Shown here: one piece after another, positions 32,195-43,900 of the stretch
Layout of the letters: each line of letters starts with the position of its first letter
How positions within the stretch are numbered: the stretch's first letter is position 1
Source of the DNA: Timonella sp031979385
Lineage (GTDB): Bacteria > Actinomycetota > Actinomycetes > Actinomycetales > Cellulomonadaceae
Direction: 5' to 3'
Length of the DNA stretch: 64,000 nt
NCBI GenBank assembly: GCA_031979385.1
Contig: DALZEF010000001.1
Coordinates: 62,001-126,000 of the forward strand
Program-made: the position numbers and the translations under genes
The notes under the pieces: generated by a model
What the model was told of the DNA's origin: nothing
What the model saw: only the letters and a program-made list of their open reading frames with translations
The model's database searches: none

Positions 32195-33346
32195 GTGAAG
32201 AAACTACTCGCGGTCGCGCTGACCGCTGGACTCGTGGTCACAGGAGTCGTCGCTGCTCCAGCACAAGCGGCGAACACGTCCAAAGCAACCAGTTCGTCGC
32301 TAAAGACGGAATACAGTAAGAAACTCAGTTCGCTCACGTATCCGAAACTCACCAAGGCACGTTCCGCCACCGACACCGCGTCCGAAAGCGCCATCTTCAC
32401 CACACTCAACAAGGACCGCCAACGAGCAGGCGTCTCCACGCTTGAGCGCAACGCTGACCTCAACAAGGTCGCCCGGGCATGGGCAAAGAAGATGGCCAAC
32501 AATGACGTGCTTGACCACAATCCCAACGCGAAGAATCAGGTGCCAGCAGGCTGGACAAGCTTCGGCGAAAACGTTGCCTACAACAGCGCAGCCAGCAACA
32601 ACACCGGAATCGCCCTCTACTACGCGTGGATGAAATCCGACGGACACCGCGAAAACATCCTCACATCCGCCTACACCCACATCGGCATCGGCGTGTACAT
32701 CGACGACAAGGGCCAGCACTGGGGCACCCAGGTTTTCGCCGCCTACCCCGCAAGCGCCGCAATCAACGCAAAGTCATCAGGGGTTAAGGGCACCAGCGTC
32801 AGCGCTGCAAAGGTCACCGGCTTCACCAAAAACGTCACGGTCACTCCCAAGTCGACCGTGACCTGGAAGAAGGTGAAGGTGTCGCACGCGGCCAAACTGC
32901 AACGCCACAACGGCAAGAAGTGGGTCAGCGTCGCGTCCTTGAAGAAGGGCACGCACACCATCAAGATCAAGGCTGGTTCCAAGGCCGGAGCCTCGTCCAA
33001 GTACCGGATCTACATCCCCAAGAGTGGTCAGCGTAAGGCTGCGATATCGCCCACCGTAAAGGTCACAGCCAAAACCAAGGCAAAGGTCACCGGCTTCACC
33101 AAAAACGTCACGGTCACTCCCAAGTCGACCGTGACCTGGAAGAAGGTGAAGGTGTCGCACGCGGCCAAACTGCAACGCCACAACGGCAAGAAGTGGGTCA
33201 CCGTTAAGTCTCTGAAGAAGGGCACGCACACCATCAAGATCAAGGCTCCTGCGACAAAGGGCACCTACAAATACCGCGTATTTGTCCCGGCCAAGGCCAA
33301 GAACACCTCAGCGAAGTCGAAGACCATCACGGTCACCGTCAAGTAG
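32195..33346 (+). CDS. Secreted CAP-domain protein with two C-terminal beta modules
   Basis: 383 aa, GTG start at 32195 after CAGGGGG. A signal peptide (LLAVALTAGLVVTGVVAAPA, cut at AQA) leads to a CAP domain (about 65-190): RAWAKKMANNDVLDHNPNAK, WTSFGENVAYNSAASNN and GHRENILTSAYTHIGIGVYI. The C-terminal half has two copies of a 91-residue module beginning KVTGFTKNVTVTPKSTVTW; 120 bp of DNA is identical between them. The same type of module ends the metallopeptidase encoded at 4220, so it is probably a common wall-attachment or spacing unit. It stands upstream of the adhesin cluster but has its own promoter. Confidence 0.85.
   Translation: MKKLLAVALTAGLVVTGVVAAPAQAANTSKATSSSLKTEYSKKLSSLTYPKLTKARSATDTASESAIFTTLNKDRQRAGVSTLERNADLNKVARAWAKKMANNDVLDHNPNAKNQVPAGWTSFGENVAYNSAASNNTGIALYYAWMKSDGHRENILTSAYTHIGIGVYIDDKGQHWGTQVFAAYPASAAINAKSSGVKGTSVSAAKVTGFTKNVTVTPKSTVTWKKVKVSHAAKLQRHNGKKWVSVASLKKGTHTIKIKAGSKAGASSKYRIYIPKSGQRKAAISPTVKVTAKTKAKVTGFTKNVTVTPKSTVTWKKVKVSHAAKLQRHNGKKWVTVKSLKKGTHTIKIKAPATKGTYKYRVFVPAKAKNTSAKSKTITVTVK
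32808..32927 (+). repeat. 120-bp direct repeat, first copy
   Basis: Identical at every base to 33081-33200; the offset of 273 bp is exactly 91 codons. It encodes the first half of the wall module of the CAP protein. Confidence 0.9.
33081..33200 (+). repeat. 120-bp direct repeat, second copy
   Basis: Second identical copy, inside the same CAP gene. Identity resumes after a short divergent stretch of about 14 bp. Confidence 0.9.
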
Positions 33347-33403
33347 TAAGTCTTTAACTTCTCCCCTTCAGTCTCCCCTCAGCTTGATGGCCTGCCCTTC
33401 TAC

Positions 33404-33472
33404 TCGATGGGCTGTTTTAGGCCCGAATACCCACAAAATATCCGTACACCCGGAACCTTTTCAACCCATCGA
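33404..33472 (+). repeat. 69-bp element, copy a
   Basis: Starts TCGATGGGCTGTTTTAGGCC and ends CAACCCATCGA. Aligns without gaps to 33485-33553, 48858-48926 and 57781-57849. Ends are inverted repeats (TCGATGGG/CCCATCGA). Confidence 0.8.
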
Positions 33473-33484
33473 CCAACATCCTCA

Positions 33485-33553
33485 CCGATGGGCTGTTTTA
33501 GGTCCGCGTGCACAGTTTTATGTTGCGCACCCGGACCGATTTCAGCCCATCGA
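33485..33553 (+). repeat. 69-bp element, copy b
   Basis: Starts CCGATGGGCTGTTTTAGGTC and ends CAGCCCATCGA, with an inner pair GGTCCG/CGGACC. Tandem to copy a with a 12-bp gap. Confidence 0.8.
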
Positions 33554-33610
33554 GGTTTGAAGTTCAGGGCTCGGGTTGAGAGTCAGCCAGAAGGCAATGG
33601 CTTAACGGCA

Positions 33611-33644
33611 GTGGCGGCAGAATCCATGTGGATTCTGCCGCCAC
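33611..33644. terminator. Bidirectional terminator between CAP and pilin genes
   Basis: Perfect 15-bp stem GTGGCGGCAGAATCC / GGATTCTGCCGCCAC with loop ATGT in the convergent gap. Confidence 0.8.
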
Positions 33645-33715
33645 CATTGGGGGTGGGGCTCTGCCCCTGAGTCAGTGTGGGGTGGCCTCATCGGGGGTCA
33701 CACCACACTGAACGT

Positions 33716-36700
33716 CTATCCTTCGCGTGGTCGCCGACGGGCAAGCCCGAGGAACAATGCACCGAGCAAAACGGTGATGAGAGCACCGAGCGCGAGATGC
33801 CCAGCGTTCGTACCGGTCTTGCTCAATGTCTTACCGTCCTCGGCATCATCGTCAGCTTCGATCACGTCACCCTCTACGCCGCTGTCCTGCGTGGTCTCAG
33901 ATTTCGAGTCTTCCTCAGCTTCATCGATCTCTTCAGTGTCGCTGTCCACATCCACGCTGGCTGGAGGCTCCTCACTCGTAGGCGATTCCTCCGGATCAGG
34001 CGATTCCTCCGGACCAGGCGTTTCCTCCGGATCCGGTGATTCTTCCGGGTTGTCACCCTTAAAGTTCTCAAGGGCAACGGGGCGGGTCATGCCGTCCTGT
34101 GGAACGTACACTTCAAAGGCACTTCCGGGAAGGACATAACCCTTTGGCGCCACAACCTCGATGACGTTGTAGAACCCGTATTCCTCAACGGTCACTGCCG
34201 TTGGTTCTCCGTTGACGTCGACCACGATTTCGCCGTCCAACACGTAAGCGTTCTCAGTGATCACATCGGCCGAGGGCAGCGGGCCGACAACCGTGAAACG
34301 GGCGTTCTTGTCAGTGATGACCACCGATGCGTCATCGCCGTCCACCTTGTTCAACAGCAGTGGGTAATCCGTCGATGGGGTGACGTACGCTTCGGAGATT
34401 GGCTCGTTGTTGGAGCGGGCCACGTTCACGATTGGTCGGTTCATCTTGAGCTGTGCATCATCCTTCACGCGAACCTTGAAGATCGTTGTTGCAACGCGTT
34501 CACCCTCTCGGTTGTTCTCACCGAACTTGGTGACACCACTCTTGAAACCGATTTCGATCGTGCGTAGATCCTCCCTCAGGGTGGCCTGCATACCCTGACC
34601 GATGTCGATGGAGCCGGGGATCAACTCACCAGCACCATTGACGAGCCCTGGAATGAGCGATCCGTCTTCGTTGGCGAACCCAACAAACTCAAGTTCCTCA
34701 GGAAGTACGTCATTCACAGTGGTGACCGGACCGTTGTAGCCGTCGTGGCCGATAACCTCGATCATGTACATGAAACCGTTGCATGGATCGGCGAGGTCGC
34801 ACACCGTGCCATCGGTGTTGAGCAGGTTGCCGTCAGCGTCGTAGTTGAGTACCAGGCTTTCTCCCCAGCCACCACGTCCGTTCTCCACGCTTTTGCGCAC
34901 CTCGGCCTCGGATCCGGCGTTTGATGCCTGTGCGGTTGTTTCGGCACGGTACCAAGGTTGCTCGTCCTGCCCAAACAGGGTTGCCTGGTTGACGATTTGA
35001 ACGGTGCGTCCCGGGTTGAGTGGCTTGGTCGGGATGGTGACGATGATGTCGAGATGTCCCTTCCATGATCCTTCGGTCACGAATGGCCAGCCTTCTGCCT
35101 TTGGTTCGATGATGAGGTTGCGGTCATCGTCAAGCGAGAGGTTGAAGTTGGCTTCTGTGAGTTCCCTGTACCAGCCGAACGTACCCTCGACCTTGATGGC
35201 ACTCAGGTCCGAGACGTCGAATACCCGGTGGTCAATGTAGTCAACGATCTTGGTGTCTTTAAGGTCCAGTTCGCTCGACCACCCAGTACTGAGTTTCACT
35301 GGAATGTCGTAGACGATTCCGGTTGAGGTGGAGCGTTCCTCGTTGACGGTGATTGCCTTGGAGTCGATGTTCTTCTGGAAGAACTCGTTGTCGGTTTCTC
35401 CCTCTGGGTCTCGGTCCCGGAGCGTGTGCGGGTACGAGCTTGCCCAGTGAGTGTGCGCGTCGCCGTTTCCGGTGTGGAAGGTGGCTTTGTTGGTGACCGT
35501 CCATTCACGGTCACCGAGTTTGATGTCTTGGGGAGCCGCGGAACCCGCGCCGGTCACGGAAACGATCTGGGCCTTAGCCTCGATGTCCACCTTGGTGTCA
35601 AGGTTCTTGCCGACGTTGACGTAGAGCTTGTTTCCCTCGACAACATACTTGCCGACGTTTTCGTCTGAGGCGAATGCGCTGGTTGCGTCTGAGTCTCCAG
35701 CAACACCAGTCGCTTCGGTCAGTGCAGTGAGTGGGCCTGCGCCCGTCACGTTGATGAAGTCCGCGCCGATGTTCCACACGATGCCCGCAGGCAGTTCATC
35801 CACGATGATGACGTTGTGGGCTGGTGCAAAGAGCGGCTTGTCCTTGTACTTGGTGAGGTCCACACCCAGGCGGTAGGTGACGTCAACAGGCGTGGCGAGG
35901 TTGCCGGATTCATCAACATCTACCTGAACTCGGCCTACGTCGACATACTTGCCGAACATGTTGGTCGGAGCAACGGTTCCTGGATCCACTGGTGCGGCGG
36001 GCCGCGTGTAGGAGTAAGTACCGTTGGCCGTCTTGTTGGTGTCGTGTAGGAAAGCGTTGTTCGTGTAGGTCAAAGACACGTTCTGGCTGTTGGGGGAGTC
36101 TGCAACCGCATCGATCTTTGCTTGGAGAGCAGCCTGGAACGCCTCGAGATCCGCGATGACCGCACGGTATTCCACGACGGTCTTTGAGTTGGCGCGGACT
36201 GATGGCAGCGTGAATGAGAACCCATCGTTATGCACGGCCAGGTCCGTTGGCACGATGCCGGTTTCAGTGGTCTTGTTCAGGCCGTTCTCATCCCAGTAGT
36301 CTTGGCTGATCTTCACTGAGTCGGCAACCATCTTGAGTTCAGTCGGAAGCGTGTCCGAGATGGTCACGTTGTCCAGTGCTTCTGGGGTGTCAAAGTACAG
36401 CTTGAAGGTGATGGCGTAGTTCGCGATGGACTCTTTCAGCGTGATCTTTCCAGTCTCGCGGTCGTACTCAACATGGTTTGCAATGCTGCGTGACTGGCCT
36501 TCTTTGTGTCGACGCTTGGTCACGTCACCATTGAGTGGCTGGTCACCATCGTGCAGGACCGTGAACTCGAAGACCTGCTTGGTACCTGCGATTTCCCACT
36601 CGTGGGTATCAATTCCAGAGGCCTCAACTTTGTCCACCGTGAACTGCAGTTCAAGTTGACCTGCGACGATCTGCTTGTGGCCCTCGAAGCTGTCCAGGAA

Positions 36701-37072
36701 CTCAACGTGAATTCTGTCGCCCACGAGGGTCAACTTTTCCACGAGTTTGTTCTTGTTGAGGGCGGCGGTGACTGCTGCCTGATCGATCGTGATGCCGCTT
36801 GGAATCTTGATCTCAAACGTGGTCCCCGGAGCCAGTACGCCGTCAATGTTTGGCGTGCTGACTGGGGCATAGTTGATGGTCACCATATGGTTGCTGGTGC
36901 CACTTGGAAGTTGACCATTGACCAGGTTGTAGTTGATGTCAAAGCCGATTCCGGGGGCTGCGGTGGGGCCTTCGGTAGCCTGAGCTGTGACGGCGCCGGT
37001 CAGCACGAGAAGTGATGCCAGCCCAGCCGCTAAGAGCCGTTTGAGAAGGCGGAAACCATCGGTACGTTTCAT
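33716..37072 (-). CDS. Sortase-anchored fimbrial/adhesin protein, isopeptide type
   Basis: 1118 aa, start ATG 37072 with TGGAGT upstream. A signal peptide (LLKRLLAAGLASLLVLTGAV, cut at ATA/QAT) is followed by long beta-rich domains of the kind that form intramolecular isopeptide bonds (repeated D-x-L-P-x-x-L-E/K-F motifs such as VNDVLPEELEFVGFA), then a SpaA-like domain with a VEEYGFYNVIEVVAPKGYVL segment. The C-terminus is a Pro/Glu-repeat spacer (PEESPDPEET units), LSKTG, a hydrophobic helix and RRRPREG. LSKTG departs from LPXTG at position 2. It is surface-exposed and probably binds host or matrix or forms pili. No sortase or pilin partner is adjacent. A hairpin terminator lies downstream. 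Confidence 0.85.
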   Translation of the reverse strand: MKRTDGFRLLKRLLAAGLASLLVLTGAVTAQATEGPTAAPGIGFDINYNLVNGQLPSGTSNHMVTINYAPVSTPNIDGVLAPGTTFEIKIPSGITIDQAAVTAALNKNKLVEKLTLVGDRIHVEFLDSFEGHKQIVAGQLELQFTVDKVEASGIDTHEWEIAGTKQVFEFTVLHDGDQPLNGDVTKRRHKEGQSRSIANHVEYDRETGKITLKESIANYAITFKLYFDTPEALDNVTISDTLPTELKMVADSVKISQDYWDENGLNKTTETGIVPTDLAVHNDGFSFTLPSVRANSKTVVEYRAVIADLEAFQAALQAKIDAVADSPNSQNVSLTYTNNAFLHDTNKTANGTYSYTRPAAPVDPGTVAPTNMFGKYVDVGRVQVDVDESGNLATPVDVTYRLGVDLTKYKDKPLFAPAHNVIIVDELPAGIVWNIGADFINVTGAGPLTALTEATGVAGDSDATSAFASDENVGKYVVEGNKLYVNVGKNLDTKVDIEAKAQIVSVTGAGSAAPQDIKLGDREWTVTNKATFHTGNGDAHTHWASSYPHTLRDRDPEGETDNEFFQKNIDSKAITVNEERSTSTGIVYDIPVKLSTGWSSELDLKDTKIVDYIDHRVFDVSDLSAIKVEGTFGWYRELTEANFNLSLDDDRNLIIEPKAEGWPFVTEGSWKGHLDIIVTIPTKPLNPGRTVQIVNQATLFGQDEQPWYRAETTAQASNAGSEAEVRKSVENGRGGWGESLVLNYDADGNLLNTDGTVCDLADPCNGFMYMIEVIGHDGYNGPVTTVNDVLPEELEFVGFANEDGSLIPGLVNGAGELIPGSIDIGQGMQATLREDLRTIEIGFKSGVTKFGENNREGERVATTIFKVRVKDDAQLKMNRPIVNVARSNNEPISEAYVTPSTDYPLLLNKVDGDDASVVITDKNARFTVVGPLPSADVITENAYVLDGEIVVDVNGEPTAVTVEEYGFYNVIEVVAPKGYVLPGSAFEVYVPQDGMTRPVALENFKGDNPEESPDPEETPGPEESPDPEESPTSEEPPASVDVDSDTEEIDEAEEDSKSETTQDSGVEGDVIEADDDAEDGKTLSKTGTNAGHLALGALITVLLGALFLGLARRRPREG

Positions 37073-37824
37073 GACGTGTACTCCAAAATTCACAAGCGAG
37101 TTCGGCGGATGTGGGCACATCCGTAGCGTTGTGCGGTGTCTAGGTGTCGGGCGTGTTCAATCATGGTGTAGGTGCCGCGCGGCATACGTGAGCGAAACAT
37201 ATGCCTGCGCGGTGGCACCCAGGCCGATTGCGACCGTAAGTCCTTGAAAGTTTTCTTTGCCCTGTACCGGAGGGCATTAAGTATCCTTCAAGACTTACCA
37301 AGTGTATAAAAAGTACAACGGAGTCCAAAAAATAAATAGCGTAACGTGCGTAATCACCCGATCGGTATACACTTTCAATTTTTCGTATTTTCTGACTTTC
37401 ACCCGATTTTGGCGTAACACTTCTGCACCGCGGCACTCGCGCCTGACAGTCATTGGGGAACGCGGACACAGCCAGCCCTGTGACACAGAACCAAGCAGCA
37501 CAAAGAGCACTTGAACTGCCTAAATACGATCCATTCCGCGACGCTTCTCTACTGAAACAAATTGTAAGGAAGGTTTGTGAATGGATTTCTATGGATTCCT
37601 TCAACGATGAAACCCGATCACACTCTCCCTATATTTCACATGAGCTGCACTCAATCAGCAGACTTTCACCCGCAAAGCGCTTAACGTAATGCGTAAATTT
37701 TTCACCCACCCAAGTGGAAAGTAAAGTAATCAGCATCACAGGATTCATCTCATACTTCGACGGTTTTATCCTCGTCGCCCACGCCAACCACTATGAAGAC
37801 AGGCCCCAAAAAACGCCCACCCCG

Positions 37825-37841
37825 CGAGCTCGTCGGCAATG
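37825..37841 (+). repeat. TCGTCGGCAAT motif copy
   Basis: GAGCTCGTCGGCAATGC, in the gap between the two adhesin genes. Confidence 0.5.
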
Positions 37842-37872
37842 CGGGCCACTCCACACCAACGCCTGAGCACGA

Positions 37873-37909
37873 CAAAGCCGCGCACAGGCTAAGCCTGTGC
37901 GCGGCTTTG
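37873..37909 (-). terminator. Terminator of the giant adhesin gene
   Basis: A 17-bp perfect stem: CAAAGCCGCGCACAGGC pairs with GCCTGTGCGCGGCTTTG around the loop TAA, about 36 bp past the stop codon. Confidence 0.85.
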
Positions 37910-37944
37910 ACCGCCAATAACTCGCTACCAGGTCAGACCAAAGG

Positions 37945-40900
37945 TCAGACCTTACGGCGGCGGATCGCGAGGAACGCTCCACCCAGTGCAAGCAGTACTG
38001 CGGAGAGCACCACTACTGGAGCGCCGCTGAAACCGGTCTCCTCGAGCAGTTCCCTATCCTCGGTGTCTGCATCATCAGTTATCTCTGATGCTGCCGGATC
38101 ATCGTCGCCACCCTCGAGATTCTGGTTACCCGTGCCGCTCCAGGCCGAGTTGAGGATGAATCCAAAGTCGAGAGTGTCATTGCGGTCGCCATCCTCGGTG
38201 AGCCCCTCGGACGTTGCGATGGCCACCCAAGTCGACGAGTCGAACGCAGCGTCTCCCTGCCCCTCAAGGGTCGGCAGATACGTCTCCAAAGCCTTCTTGG
38301 TCTTGGCGTCCTTACGGTCGATCTTGACGTGGTACTCCTGACCAGGCTCAAGCGGAGGCAGGTTCTCGAACGTGTACTTACCGTCCTTGTCCGTCCAGAG
38401 CGCAGGAACCTCGTTGCCGAAGACGTCCTTGACTGGCTTTCCGTTCTTGTCGGTCAGCACGAGCTTGACATCACCGATGCCCTTCTCGTTCTTGTCCTGC
38501 TTACCGTTGCCGTTCTTGTCGAACCAGACGTAGTCACCCACGGAGACGCTCTTGAACACGACACCCGCATCCCAGGTTGGGTCAACACCCTGGGTCGCGA
38601 CGAAGTCAGCATCGTATTCAGTGTCGAGCGCTGCGTTGGTGCGGTCCAGAACGATCTCGCCTGTTACCGCGACGAGTGGGTTGTTCGTGACCCGTCCGTC
38701 CGAGTTGTCGGTCGAGTTCTGGCTTGGAACGTTGGACGTGAACTTGTAGGTTTTGCCCTGTTCCTCAGTGAGTTCGAACTGTACCTTGTACGTGCCTGCT
38801 GGCAGGTTGTCGAACAGGTACTTGCCGTCCTTACCGGTGACGATCGGTTTGATGTCTTTTCCTGCGATGTCCTTGGTGACTGGTTCGCCGGTTACCGCAT
38901 CGAGCAGGGTGACGGTCACGCCAGCGAGTGGCTTCTCGTCTGCTCCCTGGATTCCGTCGCGGTCAACATCAATCCAGACGATGTCACCGATCGCGAACGA
39001 CGGGGTCACAAATCCGAAGTCGAGGGTTAGGTTGTCGGCTCCGTCTTCCTGGAGGCCGCGCCACGGCGCGACTTCGCTGCTTGTCGACGAGTCGTTACCT
39101 TCATCATTACCGGCGCCCGGAATGGTCGGCACGTATGGTTCGAGAGCCTTCTTGGTTCCCGCATCCGTGGTGTCGATCGTTACCTTGTACTGGGTTCCGG
39201 TGTTGAGTGCTGGCAGGTCCTCGAACAGGTACTTACCGTCCCCATCGGTGACCTGCGGAGCCACGGTGTTGCCGTAAACATCCTTGACCACCACTGGCTT
39301 GCCATCGTCGTCGAGGACAGGGTTACCGTCTTCGTCCACGAGGGTGACGATCAGCTTGACACCTTCAATGCCCTTTTCGTCTGGGTCCTGGAGGCCGTCA
39401 CGGTTCTCATCCACCCATACCAGGTCACCAATGCTGACTCGCTTGAGCACAACACCCGCATCCCAGGTTGGGTCGATGCCCTCGGTTGCGGTGATACCAC
39501 GGTCGTAGGACTTAGTGAGCGCCCCGTTAGTTCCATCTAGGACGATTTCACCGGTAAGACCAATGTGCTTGGTCGCGGTTGGCTCGGCATCAGAGTTGAG
39601 GCCCGCGTCCACGCCGCTCTTCAGGGAGTCGGTGAAGTCGTAGATCTCAGCCTGCTTCTCGGTGAGCGTGAACTGAACCTTGTAGGTGCCTGCTGGCAGG
39701 TTGTCGAAGAGGTAACGGCCTTCCTCATCGGTCGTTGTCGCAGGGACATCGCGGTCCTGGGTGTCCTTTGCAGGAACGAAGTTACCGCTTCCGTCCTTAA
39801 CCAGTAGTTCAACCTTGGTGCCAGCAAGTGGCACTTCATCTGCTCCCTGGTCACCATTACGGTCGGTGTCGATCCATACCTTGTCACCGATCGCGTAGGA
39901 CTTCAGGACGAAACCAAAGTCGAGCGTAGGGTTGCGATCACCATTCTCGGTGAGTCCATTGTGTCCATCGTGGGTAGCAATCGCCGTCCACGTTGAAGAG
40001 TCGAACTCGCCCGAACCGCCGTTCGTACCTTCCGTGGTAGGAACGTAAGGAGCCAAGGCGTCCAGTGTGTCTTGATTCGTTTGGTTGATCGTGACGATGT
40101 ACTGCTCGCCCTCCTTTAGTGCAGGGAGGTCGTTGAACGAGTACTTACCATCAGCGTCCGTCCTAGTTGCGTCAACTAGGTCACCGAAGATGTCACGGAC
40201 AGGATCTCCGTTCTTGTCGGTGAGGATCAACTCCACGCCAGGGATACCCTGCTCATCGTCGTCCTGGATACCGTCGCGGTTGAAGTCAACCCACACCAGG
40301 TCACCCACCGAAACCGACTTCGGGAACACTCCCGCATCCCAGGTTGGGTCAACACCCTGAGTCGCGATAAAGGCCTGGTCGCCGTAATCCGGGTCGAGTG
40401 CCGTGTTCGCACGATTCAACACGATGTCACCGGTCTCGCCGATAAGCGGGTTCGAAGTGACCTCCGCGTCTGAGTCCTTATCGGCATCCGCGTCTTCGTG
40501 ACGGTACTCGGTGAACTGGTACTGCTTGCCCTGTTCCTCGGTCAACTCGAAGCGGACCTTGTAGGTCCCCTCTGGCAGGTTATCGAACAGGTAGCGACCA
40601 TCAATGCCAGTCACCTGTGGGGTGATCGGATTGCCCGCGATGTCCTCGGTAACAGGGTTACCACTCGCATCAAGCAACGTAACAGTCACGCCAGCGAGTG
40701 GCTGCTCACCGTTGTCCTGGGCGCCGCTACGGTCAAGGTCGATCCAGACGATGTCACCGATTGCGAACGACGGGGTCACGAATCCAAAGTCAAGCGTCGG
40801 GTTGTGATCTCCACCGTTTGTGAGCCCTACGTGGGTGGCAGTCGCCGTCCACGTTGACGAGTCAACGGACCGGTCGCCTCCCTGAGTACTCAGGGTTGGG

Positions 40901-43900
40901 ACGTAAGGCGCCAGAGCATCCTTGGTGTCATCATCATCGCGATCAATCGTGACCACGTACTCTTCGCCATCGGTCAGTGCGGGAAGGTCCTTGAAGACGT
41001 AGTAGCCGGGGTTACCGTCCTCATCGTCTTCGGTCCACACCGGTCCAACGATATTTCCATGAACGTCGGTGACAGGATTTCCATCCTGGTCGGTCAGCAC
41101 AAGCTTCACGCCGTTGATGCCGTCCTCAGGATCCTCGTCTTGGATGCCGTTACGGTTCTGGTCAACCCATACATAGTCCCCAACGGAGACCATCGGGAGG
41201 TAGGTGTTGGTGGCGACAACAGTCTGAGTGTTGTTCTCACCCACGGTGGCAGCCAACGTAGTCGGAGTTACCCCGCTGAAGAGGTGTCCGGCGATTGACT
41301 GACTCGTAGCCTGCTCCGTGAATGTGACAACCGTTCCTTCTGGGAAATCGATGCCGAGGTTCACGGTCTCGCCGCCCTTGACAGTTACCTCGCCGTCCTC
41401 GTCACCGTCATTGAGCACCACGCCGCTTGGCGGGGTTGCCTCCCAGTCGAAGACGAAGTCGTGAGCGGTACCCACCGAGGTTGGCAGTACACCGGAAACG
41501 CTCTTGGTGATAGCGACCTGACCGGTAACGGCAGGGGCGTTCTCGAAGAGCACCTCGCTGCTTGTTCCGTCGTTGTTGACCGTGACCTCAATCGTGTCTG
41601 GGGTACGGAGGTAGCCATCTGGGGCACGATCCTCACGGACCGTGTACGTTCCAGGGGTGTCCACGAGAACGGCCTTGAGCTCGCCGCCGTCCCGGATCAC
41701 CAACTTGTTGTTCTGAATGCTCGCTCCCGAGACCACAACGTTGTCATCCGCGTCGAGTACGGTGAAGCGTGCGTCCGGGTCGGTGATCTCCTTGGACAGT
41801 GCCGTGCTGTCCACCTTGGTGATGTTCAGCGGGTACTTGTCGGTGATGGTCACCACCGCGGAGGAGGTTCCGGCCACGTTGATGATCGGTTCGTCTTCAC
41901 GCTCGGACCAGTCTGGGATCGTGACCCGGTAGAAGACCTCGTAGACGGACGCATCCGACTGGGTCGTCGTGGACGAACCGTTCGTCGTGATCTCAACGAC
42001 GTTGCCTGAAGCTCGCACGACGATGTTTCGTCCGAGCGAAATCTGGCTCGTGGAAGGACTGGTGTCTTCTGGGCCATCGACGAAACCTTGGAACACAAGT
42101 CCAGCGTTCGTGAGGTCGTCGTTCAGGTTGATGCGTCCGTTGAAGTTTCCTGGCACCAGCATACTGAGCCTGAACACTGCCTCAGCGGTGTCGGTGACGC
42201 TGTCCAGACTTCCTGGAAGAATCCTGACGCCCGTGCTGAATTTGTCGTTCTCCTCATCGTAAGCCGCCTTCACCAGGGTCATGGCCGAGCCAAGGCTCGA
42301 TCCGGCTGAGGTGATCGACGTACGGTAGTTACCCTCGATTGACGATTCGCCGAGATAGCTTGCCGAGTTGGTGATGCGGAGGATCTGACGACCTTCAATC
42401 GGGAAGGTCCTCAACTTCAGGTTGAACACGATGCTGTCGCTGGTGCTTGAACCGCGTGCGGAGTCAATGTCAGCAGTGGTCGCGCCCGTCGGGGTGATAC
42501 GAAGACCGCCCTCAGTGTCATCCCACACCAGTTCGAAGTCAGTGGCCGTGTAGTTCCGCGTCGTGGAGCCAACGGTGTACCGTGCGGTGAGTTCAACGTT
42601 GCTGAACTGCTTGGTTACGGCGTCGTAGTCACCCAGATCAAAGATGTTGCGGTCAACGTGGTCAACGACATCGGTCTGCGAGAGGTCGATCTGGTCATCG
42701 TTGGTGGTGCCGCCACGCACCGTGATCTGGTAGTCAACCTCTGCGGGCTGGCCTGGGGTGGTACTCACCAGACTTGAGCCGACGGTCTTGTCGAACACGG
42801 TCGGATCGGTAACCTCGCGTTCGTCGTCATCGCGGCGGTCGGTGAAGGTCGTGTCTGCTGAGTCGTCGAAACTGCTTCCACCGCCCTCAGTAACCCATGC
42901 CATCTGGGCGGTGTTTCGGTAGGTGTAATACCCATATCCGGTTGTCGAGTTGATGTTTGGCGTCATTCCAGCCGCATCAACCAGAATCTTTGGTGTGATC
43001 TCCCAGTTGCTGGCGTTATTCTGGCCAATGTTCGCAACCAGTTGCTCGCCGATGACAGTGTACTCTCCCGGTGCCAGGAAAGCGCGGAGTTGTGCATCGG
43101 TGTTCAGCGTTCCGGTGGCGGCCTTGTAGGTCAGGGCTGGGCTGGAACTGATGTCCAGTGGGCCGGGGTCACCGGCAGGAGTGCCTGCGGCTTTGACCCA
43201 TTCACCACCAATAGGGGCGGCGTCTTTGATGAGTACGTCTTCGGTGAGGGTGAAGAACCGCTCGTCGCGGTCACCGTTTTCGTCTTTTCCGACGGAGCTG
43301 CTGGTGGGGTCGAACTTACCCAGCCTGGCATGGATCGTGTATGTCAGTTCAACGGGATTCTCCATGGTTCGAGCACCCATCGAACCAGTGAAATCCTGGA
43401 ATCCAAGGGCCGTGATGTTGACGTCTTTGGAGAAGTCACCGGTGCCAATGCCTGGTCGATTTGGCTGATACTTGCTGATGCCGACCTGCGCCGTCGTAGT
43501 GGTCGTGAGTTGGGAGGCTCCATCCACTGTGCGTGCCGCGTCGTTCCGGACTGGAACGTACACCATAGCGCCTTCGTTAGCCGCGTTGTAGCGCGTCACA
43601 TAGTCGTCTTTGAACGCTTGGATTCCGGATGGCTCGTCGGTCAATGACGCAGTGTAGGAGATCTTGACGGTCGAGTTCGCGGGCACTTCCTCGGTGAAGG
43701 TAAAGCTCTTTCCATCTGCCGCGACTTCGATCGCGTCAGCCACTTCCGCCCCGGACAGGGTTCGAGTTGACTGTTTGCCGTACCCCTCGCCCAGGTCAGT
43801 CCAAGTGGTTAGTTCCACGGTGAAGCCACTAGCCGCGGGGTATTCGAGCCATGCGTTCTCGGGTGCGCGGAACGCGTCTGCGATAACCATTTCGCCACCG

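Larger units (their letters stand above)
37073..37944. other. 872-bp AT-richer intergenic region between the adhesins
   Basis: No convincing gene. It holds the upstream region of the fimbrial gene on the minus strand, the terminator of the giant adhesin (37873-37909) and a TCGTCG repeat (37825-37841). Base composition is lower in GC than the flanks from about 37260 to 37740. A TGGAAAG motif (37713) resembles those upstream of the other adhesin. Possible control region or a site of past deletion. Confidence 0.5.

Noticed and set aside
33404..33553. Two tandem 69-bp repeats as a CRISPR array
   Set aside because: Only two units, repeat interior varies, gap is 12 bp, and no cas genes are present.
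37453..37689. 78-codon plus-strand frame in the gap between adhesins
   Set aside because: No ribosome-binding site, unnatural composition and no homology sign; overlaps other equally poor frames.
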